From CAYRGQ01 sp964444885 (GTDB taxonomy: Bacteria; Bacteroidota; Bacteroidia; Sphingobacteriales; Sphingobacteriaceae), in NCBI GenBank assembly GCA_964444885.1, contig CAYUIZ010000114.1:1-9243 (forward strand): DNA of 9,243 bases, written 5' to 3'. Made by a program: the position numbers and the translations under genes. The notes below the pieces were generated by a model. It saw nothing but the letters and a program-made list of their open reading frames with translations, did no database searches and was not told where the DNA came from. Shown here piece after piece: positions 1 to 6,830 of this stretch (the first letter of the stretch is position 1; each line of letters starts with the position of its first letter).

Positions 1-2497
1 CTTGTCGCTTCATCCATTTGTAGCCTTCAAACCACAGCACCGATACTGCGGCAATCAGGAAAGCGATTCCTAATTCCTGTAGGCTTAAGCCCGTGACCTG
101 GAAGAAATTAGCGACTGAATCCACGTACAGTATGGCAAAAAGCACCGCCAATGTCAACCCGATAATCAATGGAAATAGGACGTTTTTATTCTTGAAACTG
201 TCCCACATACTATAAAAGAAGGAGCGGTTCACTAGACTCAATAAGATATTGGCAAAAATCAGCGTCGTAAAAACCATTGCCCTTGTTTTTTCTTCGCTGC
301 CACCATTTTGAACCGCCCATTGATAGGCAAACAGCACACCTGCCGTGATCACCAACCCTTGGATGATACTGATCGTGAGTTCCTTCAAATTCAGAAAAGT
401 ATCGGTCATTGCCCGGGGCGGCTGCCGCATGGTGTTTTTCTCCATCGGCTCGTTTTCATACACAATGGAACAGGTCGGCCCCATCACCAACTCGAGAAAA
501 ATGACGTGCACAGGCGTGAAAATATGCGGGAATACCCACCCCAGAAACAAGGGCAAAGAAACGGTGAGTATAATGGGGATATGAATGGAGATAATGTACT
601 GAATGGCTTTTTTGATATTGGTATAGATCCTTCGCCCGGCAGCGATGCCCGTGACCAGTTTTTGCAGGTCATCGTTGGTAATAACCAACGAAGCGGCGGC
701 TTTGGCAATCTCCGTACCTTTGTTGCCCATGGCCACCCCAATATGGGCAGCCTTGAGCGCGGGGCCGTCATTGACACCGTCGCCCAGCATAGCAACCACT
801 TCACCTTTATTTTTCAATGCATTCACCACGTCCAATTTCGCTTCGGGGAACATCCGGGTGAACAGGACGGTACGGTCGGCTGCCAGTATCAGTTCCTCTT
901 CCGAATAACCTGCCAGATCGTCTCCGTTCAGGATTTTGTTCGCATTGGTGATACCTGCCTGGGTGGCGATACTGCGCGTCGTATCCGCATTATCGCCCGT
1001 GATCACTTTTACCTGGATACCAGCCTCGTAAATCTGGCGGAAGACGTCACGGATCCCTTTTTTAGGGGGATCATTAAACACCACCAAGCCGAGAAAATCA
1101 AATGCAAAGTCCTGTTGTTTTTCGGGAAAATCGTCTCCGTCAAAATCGGATTTGGCCACGCCGAGTAAACGGTACCCTTGTTTGCCTAAATCGGTGATCA
1201 CCGCCCTGACCTTGTCTTTTTCTGCCGCCGAGAGCACCGAAACGGCCAGAATCGCCTCAGGTGCTCCTTTGGCCGCGATGATTCTTTCGTTTGTTGCGTT
1301 TTCGAATAGGTGTGTCATCATCGGCGGCTTGCCCGATAATGGATATTCGTGAAACATCCGGTAATCTTTCCGTGTGTCGTTCGCTTGTGTCTGTTCATAC
1401 GCTTTGTGAAGCGCTTTTTCCATCGGGTCAAACGGAACGGGCTCGCTGCTCCACATCGCATGGTCGATCAAGCCGGAAAGCCTTGGATCACCGAACTCGT
1501 GTTCATCAAATATTTTGTCGGCACGAAAATCATACAAATGTTTCAACTGCATGGAGTTTTCCGTGATGGTGCCGGTTTTATCGGAGCAGATGACCGTCGT
1601 ACTTCCCAAGGTCTCCACGATACTGCTTCTTTTGATGATCACACCATCGCGCATCAACTTCCAAGCACCCAACGCCATAAAGGTGGTAAACGCTACCGGA
1701 ATTTCCTCAGGAAGCACGGACATCGCCATGGTCAAGCCAACCAACAGGCTATCCATCAGATTGCCGGTCTGCAGGTAGCTGAATCCCCAGACCAACAGAA
1801 AAACGATGACGCCAGCCACTGCCATCCATTTTACAAACTTCCGTATCTGGATTTGCAAGGGTGAACTTTCTCCCTTGATCGTCAAAAGGGATTGGCCGAT
1901 CTTGCCGATTTGCGTTTGTTCCCCGATGTGTTCAACCTCGAAGACGGCCAGTCCCGAAACGGCGATTGTACCGCCGAAAACCTGATTGTTCCCAGCCTCA
2001 CTGTTCTTGAAAACCGAAAAGCTTTCACCAGTCAATGCCGATTCATTGACCGAAAAATCATTGCTGTGCACGATCCTTCCGTCAGCATTGATCATTTTTC
2101 CTTCTTCCGTGATACACAAATCACCCACCACAATCTCATGCGTAGGAATTTGGACGACGTCCGACTCCCTAATCACCGAACTCAATGGCTCGTTCAGTTT
2201 CTCCAGCTCCGCTAAGGCTCGTTTACTGCGACCATCCTGATAAAACGAAATAGCGGATACAGCGATAATGGCTAAAAACATAAACAATGCTTCGCCATAA
2301 TCACCCACAATCACATAGATGATTGAAATGGCAAAAAGCAGGACTAGCATGGGCTCTTTTACGATGTCCAAAAGCATGTTCAACCAAGTGCTTTTGCCTA
2401 CTGCGCCCATTCGGTTGTAGCCATATTGTTTCCTGGAAAGCTGTACTTGGGCTTCCGTCAGCCCTTTCAGGTGATCAGGCAGGTGGTCAGTCGTCAT
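1..2497 (-). CDS. P2-like cation-translocating P-type ATPase, 3' end cut by window edge
   Basis: This is an inner-membrane ATP-driven cation pump of the Ca2+-ATPase-like (P2) superfamily. About 832 codons are visible; the frame is open to base 1 and ends in WFEGYKWMKRQ, typical of the last helix of this family, so only a few residues are probably missing. Landmarks, all in one frame: cation-ATPase N-domain GLTEAQ (residues 12-17); M1/M2 about 50-86; TGES actuator loop 156-159; M4 motif PEEIP 263-267; phosphorylation site CSDKTGT with D306; KGAPE nucleotide-binding motif 410-414; TGD 500-502; GDGVND 572-577; C-terminal helices from about 630. The N-terminus lacks a heavy-metal-binding domain and M4 has no CPx motif, so it is not P1B. 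M6 reads ELVMGP (669-674) and does not show the N/T/D ligands of SERCA, so the transported ion is unknown. The ATG at 2497 is the only sensible start, because an in-frame stop lies five codons upstream. It follows the receptor gene after 61 bp. Confidence 0.93.
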   Translation of the reverse strand, partial: MTTDHLPDHLKGLTEAQVQLSRKQYGYNRMGAVGKSTWLNMLLDIVKEPMLVLLFAISIIYVIVGDYGEALFMFLAIIAVSAISFYQDGRSKRALAELEKLNEPLSSVIRESDVVQIPTHEIVVGDLCITEEGKMINADGRIVHSNDFSVNESALTGESFSVFKNSEAGNNQVFGGTIAVSGLAVFEVEHIGEQTQIGKIGQSLLTIKGESSPLQIQIRKFVKWMAVAGVIVFLLVWGFSYLQTGNLMDSLLVGLTMAMSVLPEEIPVAFTTFMALGAWKLMRDGVIIKRSSIVETLGSTTVICSDKTGTITENSMQLKHLYDFRADKIFDEHEFGDPRLSGLIDHAMWSSEPVPFDPMEKALHKAYEQTQANDTRKDYRMFHEYPLSGKPPMMTHLFENATNERIIAAKGAPEAILAVSVLSAAEKDKVRAVITDLGKQGYRLLGVAKSDFDGDDFPEKQQDFAFDFLGLVVFNDPPKKGIRDVFRQIYEAGIQVKVITGDNADTTRSIATQAGITNANKILNGDDLAGYSEEELILAADRTVLFTRMFPEAKLDVVNALKNKGEVVAMLGDGVNDGPALKAAHIGVAMGNKGTEIAKAAASLVITNDDLQKLVTGIAAGRRIYTNIKKAIQYIISIHIPIILTVSLPLFLGWVFPHIFTPVHVIFLELVMGPTCSIVYENEPMEKNTMRQPPRAMTDTFLNLKELTISIIQGLVITAGVLFAYQWAVQNGGSEEKTRAMVFTTLIFANILLSLVNRSFFYSMWDSFKNKNVLFPLIIGLTLAVLFAILYVDSVANFFQVTGLSLQELGIAFLIAAVSVLWFEGYKWMKRQ

Positions 2498-2520
2498 CGT
2501 GATTTCTTTTCATCCATTCG

Positions 2521-2528
2521 CAAAGATA
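2521..2528 (-). promoter_or_regulatory. Candidate Bacteroidota -7 promoter element for the P2-like ATPase
   Basis: The minus strand reads TATCTTTG here, an exact match to the known Bacteroidota -7 consensus TAnnTTTG. It lies about 23 bp upstream of the ATPase ATG, in the 61-bp gap after the receptor gene. No clear TTTG-type -33 box is visible at the expected distance, so this is a candidate only. If real, the pump gene can be transcribed independently of the receptor. Confidence 0.35.
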
Positions 2529-2558
2529 GTCCACGATTCCCCGTGTAGCGAGAATCCG

Positions 2559-5036
2559 TTAGAACTCTTTATCCCCGAACTCGCTCTTCGTAAATTTCAA
2601 TAACCGGCCGAGTTCGTTTATCCGGTAGGTAAAATTCAGCATGACCATATCCACTTCATTGATATAATTCGTCGAGAAATAAAAATCAGGTCCTTGGGTC
2701 ATCCGTCGTTGCTGGTTGGCGTCGAGCCAGCCCATACTCATGCCCATCCATTGGAGCGTAAATGCTCCCCGGTTGTTCCATACGGACTTCCTAATGCTCA
2801 GGTTTGGCGAAAACATCCGCGAGTCCTCGCCTTGGACAGTCGCCGTACGCGACAGGTAGTTTAAATTGAATTGGGTGTTGAGGGTGGGTGTGAGCGTGAC
2901 CGTCGTATTGATGTTAAACGAATAGTTCAGGCTGCTCCGATCCAGCTCCTGATCGAATATCCGCCCCCCCACCGAAAACTGGTACACTGTGCCCCCGGCA
3001 TACACCTCCCATCCTTTCACGGGGTGCAGTTCTACACCAGCTTCCATGCCAAAGGCTTGTGCCGAACGGGTATTGGTATAGGCTCTGTACAGGGTGGAGT
3101 CGTTATATACACTGTTCACCCGGTTGATGGCATTTGCCGTATGGCGGTAATAGGCATTGGCGAAAACCGAATTTTGGCCAAATTTCCTGACAACACCAAA
3201 CTCCAGAGCATCGACGAGTTCCGGCAACAAATCCGGGTCGCCTTCCTCCAGCACTTCCGAGTGCCTCCGGGCCATAAAGGGATTCATCATACTGGTGGTG
3301 GTCCGTTCGATCCGCCGGCTGTATCCTGCTTTCCACTGGTAACCACTACCCGGCTCATACATGGCATTGATGGACGGAAACAGGTACCATTGGTTGAGGG
3401 AATATTCCGAACCCGTTTCTTCCTGGAGTACTCGATCGGTATGTTCCAATCGCAGGCCGGCGTGGTAGCTCCACTTTTCACCTGTTTTGTTGTATTGGGT
3501 AAAAACCGAATGGATGCTTCGTTGCAGATCGATATTTCCGCCATATTCGGGTATGGCGGCGAAGTCAGGCGTTCCCACGAGCTTCTCGCGGTACGCAAAT
3601 TCGCCTACGTGCATCAGGTACCGGTATTGGTAGCCTGCTTCCAGGCTTGCGTCATTGGCAAGGGGCAATTCATAATCCAGGCTCATCCGAAAACCGTCCA
3701 ATGGATTGTATTCGTCCATGGTGTGGTGTTCCAGCGTGTCCAGGTGATTGTTCGGAAGGACATTCAGGTTGTTCGTGGGTCCGCCCAGTTCCGTGCGTTC
3801 GTACAACGCCGATGCCGTCAGTGCGGATGTGTTGGCAAAGACAGTTTGGTAGTCAAGGCTGGCGATGAAAAAGTCGCCCCGCCGTTCGCGCAGGTTTTTA
3901 TTGAAGTACGCAAAGGTTTCATACGGCGTGTTTTGTCCTTCCAAGGTCCGGGTCTGCGTGTATAGCAGATCGGCCGTCCGCAATTCCGAGCGTTTGCCCC
4001 CGAACACCGAGGCGGACAGGGTATTCCTTTCGCCTACCGCATAACTCGCTGACGCGCGTGCCGAGTAGGATTCGCGGCGGTGGCTGCGCTCGCCTACGGA
4101 GGGTAACGCGGTGTGTATGCCGTTGCGCGTCGTGCTGATGATGCCATCGCGGTAGCCGGTTATGTCATTCCGTTTGTAGTCGGCTCCCAGGGAGACGTCC
4201 CATTTACCCCGCCTGATGTTGGACGTGAAGTCGCCACCAAATCGCCGCGCTATCTTTTCATTGCCGAAGGTTTCGATGCTGGGCGCGCCCAGTTGTGCAT
4301 TGACCAATAGGTACACCCCTTCGGTATTCCCCTGCTTGGTTTTTATATTGATGATTCCCGCTTTGCCGTCGGGGTCATACCGGGCCGAGGGTGCGGTGAC
4401 GATTTCGATGTCGGCAATGGCATTGGCTGGCAACTGGCTTAAGATTGTCCCTGCATCCCCCATCACCGGCCGGCCATCCAGCAGCACCAAGAATCCGGAT
4501 GACCCCCGCATGAGGATTTCGCCATCGGCATTGACAGACACGGCAGGCATATTCCGGAGCACATCCACTGCCGTACCGCCCACGGCAGCCTGAAACTGAT
4601 CGGCCCGGTACACCTGTTTCTCGATGGTATGCCGCACGTCGTTTTGAACGCCCATGACCTCCACTTCGCCGAGTACCTCGACACCCAGCACCAAGGGGAT
4701 ATCGCCGAGGTCTACCTTGCCGTGTGTGTGGCTGACCTGGATATTCGTCCTCGTATATGTTTCATAACCGATAAACCGGACTTCGAGGTGGTAGCCGCCG
4801 GCAGCGATATCTTTCAATTCGAAATAGCCATTCGCATCGGTCACCGCCCCGGACACCAACGTGGTGCCCCCGCTGGCAAACAACGCCACCGATCCATACT
4901 CAATCGGCGCTTGGCTGGCTCGGTCGACCACCCGGCCAGAGACAGACCCGGTCACTTGTGCATGTAACAGGCTGCTGGACAATAAGAATAAAATACCGAG
5001 GAGGCTGGCTTTCGCGATCAGGGTGTTGTGTGGCAT
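2559..5036 (-). CDS. TonB-dependent outer-membrane receptor, carboxypeptidase-regulatory-like N-domain and OMP beta-barrel
   Basis: An 825-residue outer-membrane receptor, probably a TonB/ExbBD-energised importer. It starts with a Sec signal peptide (hydrophobic core about 8-24, likely cleavage at HA|Q near residue 26). A carboxypeptidase-regulatory-like domain follows (about 29-115, with SGRVVD and VTDANGYFEL). Next is a plug domain (about 135-235) with DVLRNMPAVSVNADGEI, LLDGRPV and the closing PDGKAGIINIKTK. The rest is a beta-barrel rich in aromatic and polar alternation, and the protein ends in phenylalanine as barrel proteins often do. At 825 residues it is shorter than the ~1000-residue SusC starch receptors, and no SusD partner is adjacent, so it fits the smaller OMP_b-brl receptors. 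No classical TonB box is obvious; the acidic stretch GEVEVMG (about 123-129) sits where one would be expected. The substrate cannot be read from sequence; metal-related cargo is an inference from the two flanking cation pumps only. It lies 43 bp after the cytochrome gene and is probably co-transcribed with it. Confidence 0.93.
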   Translation of the reverse strand: MPHNTLIAKASLLGILFLLSSSLLHAQVTGSVSGRVVDRASQAPIEYGSVALFASGGTTLVSGAVTDANGYFELKDIAAGGYHLEVRFIGYETYTRTNIQVSHTHGKVDLGDIPLVLGVEVLGEVEVMGVQNDVRHTIEKQVYRADQFQAAVGGTAVDVLRNMPAVSVNADGEILMRGSSGFLVLLDGRPVMGDAGTILSQLPANAIADIEIVTAPSARYDPDGKAGIINIKTKQGNTEGVYLLVNAQLGAPSIETFGNEKIARRFGGDFTSNIRRGKWDVSLGADYKRNDITGYRDGIISTTRNGIHTALPSVGERSHRRESYSARASASYAVGERNTLSASVFGGKRSELRTADLLYTQTRTLEGQNTPYETFAYFNKNLRERRGDFFIASLDYQTVFANTSALTASALYERTELGGPTNNLNVLPNNHLDTLEHHTMDEYNPLDGFRMSLDYELPLANDASLEAGYQYRYLMHVGEFAYREKLVGTPDFAAIPEYGGNIDLQRSIHSVFTQYNKTGEKWSYHAGLRLEHTDRVLQEETGSEYSLNQWYLFPSINAMYEPGSGYQWKAGYSRRIERTTTSMMNPFMARRHSEVLEEGDPDLLPELVDALEFGVVRKFGQNSVFANAYYRHTANAINRVNSVYNDSTLYRAYTNTRSAQAFGMEAGVELHPVKGWEVYAGGTVYQFSVGGRIFDQELDRSSLNYSFNINTTVTLTPTLNTQFNLNYLSRTATVQGEDSRMFSPNLSIRKSVWNNRGAFTLQWMGMSMGWLDANQQRRMTQGPDFYFSTNYINEVDMVMLNFTYRINELGRLLKFTKSEFGDKEF

Positions 5037-5079
5037 GGGCTAACTAAGAAATGGTGTGGCTGGATGGTGGAGCGTCTGG

Positions 5080-5571
5080 TTAATGTTCGGGATTAAAGTC
5101 CTGGTTGCTAAATGCAGGCGTGGTGGGTACGACGATCTTTATAAATTCGAAATTCGTCGCTGCATGGCAGGTATTGCATGTGTTGCTCAGCGTGAGGTAC
5201 CCTTCCTTGAAAAGTTCGCTGTTTTGTCCATCGATTGCCGTATGCATGGCTGCCAATGCAGGGTCAATCATCGGCAACACCTGGGTTTCGGCACGATCCG
5301 GATGATATACGCGCATGTCTTCGAAAATTTCCTCGATTTCATGCATCGCAAACTCGGCCAACGGCCAATTTTCGTTCGTGCCTGCAAACCACAGTTTGTT
5401 GTGGTGGATTTGGACACTTCCCATCAAATCCCCGAAACCGGGCTTGTAGCTGTTTTCAACCTGAAGTTGCAGGCTGTCGATTTGGTGCTGTAATGCCTGT
5501 TCGCGACCGCCTGACTGCTGGCAGGCTGAGAGGGAAAATACGGTTATGAGTACTACGAATAAGTATTTCAT
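5080..5571 (-). CDS. Small monohaem c-type cytochrome lipoprotein
   Basis: The protein has 163 residues from the ATG at 5571. It opens with MKYLFVVLITVFSLSAC, a lipoprotein signal peptide with lipobox LSAC, so the mature protein should be lipid-anchored at Cys17 in the periplasm or on the outer membrane. An in-frame ATG at 5583 would add only MTHA; I prefer 5571 because it gives a compact signal sequence starting Met-Lys. A single haem-attachment motif CNTCH occurs near the C-terminus (residues 132-136). A predicted coiled or helical stretch follows the lipobox, and a helix runs through FAMHEIEEIFED. One CxxCH close to the C-terminus in a helical protein recalls the four-helix cytochromes c'/c556/c562. 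In that fold a Met in the first helix is an axial ligand; Met50 in GDLMGSV is a candidate, but this is inference. It could carry electrons or sense a ligand or redox state; nothing shows which. It sits between the AraC regulator and the TonB receptor. Confidence 0.85.
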   Translation of the reverse strand: MKYLFVVLITVFSLSACQQSGGREQALQHQIDSLQLQVENSYKPGFGDLMGSVQIHHNKLWFAGTNENWPLAEFAMHEIEEIFEDMRVYHPDRAETQVLPMIDPALAAMHTAIDGQNSELFKEGYLTLSNTCNTCHAATNFEFIKIVVPTTPAFSNQDFNPEH

Positions 5572-5605
5572 TGCATGTGTCATTTAACGTAAGGGTAACA
5601 ATAGC

Positions 5606-5613
5606 CAAAGATG
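5606..5613 (-). promoter_or_regulatory. Weak candidate -7 element before the cytochrome gene
   Basis: The minus strand reads CATCTTTG, which matches five of the six fixed positions of the Bacteroidota -7 consensus TAnnTTTG. It lies in the gap between the regulator and the cytochrome gene, about 34 bp before the preferred ATG. No -33 partner is visible. It shares the heptamer ATCTTTG with the box before the P2-like ATPase, which is why it is listed. Confidence 0.2.
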
Positions 5614-5638
5614 GCACAATAGTCCGTGATTTAATGGT

Positions 5639-6493
5639 CTATTTGAAAATATGGTAGGTCGCGTTGGTACTGCGGAAAGCCCGTGGCGTAACGTTCGTAT
5701 AACGCTTAAAGTATTTTGTAAAATGGGACGTGTCGTTAAAATTTAACCGACTGGCTATTTGTGACACGTTTTTGTCCGTGTAGACCAATAGCCTTTTTGC
5801 CTCGTTGATGATGTATTCGGCAAGGATTTGCGATGCCTGTTGGTTTAGCACCTTCCGGCAAACGGCGTTTAGGTTCTGGGGTGTGGTATTCAGTTTTTCG
5901 GCATAGTAGGCGACCTGGTTTCGCAGGCTATCGGTCTCGCTGAGCAGTTCCCTGAAGAGCAATATCAAGTCATTGGTCTGGTGTTTTTTCAATACGATCG
6001 GCTTGGCAATCGATAGGATTTTAGTCAACAATGCTTTCAATAATCCTTCGATCACCACAAAATCAGCTTCCCTGACCAACAACTGAAACAACGTTTCGAT
6101 GGTGTCGTTCTCTTCCAAATGGAGGCAATTGAGGGCACTCAATCGCGATATCAGGTTCTTCAATGCGCCATCCAAGGATTTTTCCACAAATCCCTTCCTG
6201 AGCAACAGCACATAGCCGTCGGGCTCAGCGGTGATCTCCCAATGATGGACCTGCTCCTGACGCACGCAAAAGACAGTCGGGGCCTCAATGGGAAATTGGG
6301 AGTGGTCGATGGTATGTGTACCGCGACCTTTCGACAAATAAATGACCTCCAAATAGTTGTTGTGCTTATGCGGTTTGGTCTTCCGAACTTCCTTTCTAAA
6401 CGGCGCAACCTTGATCAGCTCAGTCGTTTTAATTTTGTTCTTTACAGTGATGGGCTTTTGCAACTTGACAGAATTTGGGAGGTTTCTTTCCAT
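5639..6493 (-). CDS. AraC-family transcriptional regulator with cupin-like N-domain
   Basis: A DNA-binding regulator of 284 residues from the ATG at 6493. The frame also runs seven codons upstream to a TTG at 6514, directly after a stop; the ATG is preferred. The N-terminal half has the cupin-like sensing pattern of AraC proteins: KPHKHNNYLEVIYLSKG (about 41-57), then a His pair in QVHHWEI. The C-terminal ~90 residues form the double helix-turn-helix domain. The first helix-turn-helix is near AYYAEKLNTTPQNLNAVCRK, and the second gives the family signature VSQIASRLNFND with HFTKYFKRYTNVTPRAFR. Proteins of this build are dimeric or monomeric activators responding to a small ligand or signal. 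The His-rich N-domain may bind a metal or polar ligand, but many family members have similar histidines without doing so. It is the first gene after the CopB terminator and precedes the cytochrome and receptor genes in the same direction, making them its most likely targets. Confidence 0.93.
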   Translation of the reverse strand: MERNLPNSVKLQKPITVKNKIKTTELIKVAPFRKEVRKTKPHKHNNYLEVIYLSKGRGTHTIDHSQFPIEAPTVFCVRQEQVHHWEITAEPDGYVLLLRKGFVEKSLDGALKNLISRLSALNCLHLEENDTIETLFQLLVREADFVVIEGLLKALLTKILSIAKPIVLKKHQTNDLILLFRELLSETDSLRNQVAYYAEKLNTTPQNLNAVCRKVLNQQASQILAEYIINEAKRLLVYTDKNVSQIASRLNFNDTSHFTKYFKRYTNVTPRAFRSTNATYHIFK

Positions 6494-6830
6494 ACCTGCT
6501 TTATTTACTTTCAATCATTTTTAAAATTCCGTTTCTCCATATTTGCTTGGAAGTATTGGGGCATACAACCCGTTATTTCCGTCACCGTATTGCTCGACTT
6601 GCTATCAAAATGGAAAGTACTTTCTGCACAAATCACGCTAATCGCTGTAGGTTTATCCGTCAATGTTTGGAATTTCCTGTCAACTCGCGCTGATTCTTTA
6701 TTCCCTATGTCTCTTTTCCTCAAAAACCCTAATGCCAAAATGTATGCTATGGCATTAGAGGAGGTGCGGAACAGTTCAACTTATAGCACCATAAATTCTG
6801 ATCCGACATGATTTACTCGCTAAACCGATC
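6494..6830. other. Gene-free stretch between CopB and the AraC regulator
   Basis: These 337 bases contain the CopB terminator (6722-6760) and otherwise AT-rich sequence, probably holding the regulator's promoter and 5' leader. Short open frames exist on both strands (for example minus 6738-6511 and the end of a long plus frame to 6811). They show no recognisable motif and overlap or abut the regulator, so I do not call them genes. No TAnnTTTG box was found on the minus strand here. Confidence 0.6.
6722..6760 (-). terminator. Rho-independent terminator downstream of CopB
   Basis: On the minus strand a perfect 9-bp inverted repeat, CTAATGCCA and TGGCATTAG, flanks a 12-base loop. The stem can extend by one G-U wobble and one C-G pair to 11 pairs. 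It is followed immediately by a run of five T. The structure begins about 70 bases after the CopB stop codon, in the right orientation to end that transcript. The stem is not very GC-rich, so efficiency may be moderate. A regulator-binding dyad is the alternative reading. Confidence 0.6.

Noticed and set aside
308..1168. A 286-codon open frame on the plus strand.
   Set aside because: It is antisense to the P2-like ATPase, whose motifs are all in one minus-strand frame.
2494..2517. A 7-codon minus-strand leader frame overlapping the ATPase start as ATGA.
   Set aside because: Too short to distinguish from chance, and the candidate transcript start would lie at about its first base.
2529..2558. 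A short GATTC/GAATC inverted repeat after the receptor stop.
   Set aside because: Only five pairs with no T-run, so not a credible terminator.
2871..3965. A 364-codon open frame on the plus strand.
   Set aside because: It lies wholly antisense to the receptor gene, whose domains are clear; the translation shows no recognisable domain and is a GC-driven shadow.
6493..6514. TTG start giving a regulator seven residues longer.
   Set aside because: A standard ATG at 6493 is available, and the extra residues add nothing family-like.
6511..6738. A 75-codon minus-strand frame in the CopB-regulator gap.
   Set aside because: No recognisable motif; it overlaps the terminator tail and ends at the regulator's leader, where promoter and leader DNA are expected.
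6119..6811. A 230-codon plus-strand frame running from inside the regulator across the gap to near the CopB stop, with a hydrophobic middle.
   Set aside because: Half of it is antisense to the regulator, it has no motif, and the hydrophobic part coincides with AT-rich intergenic DNA.
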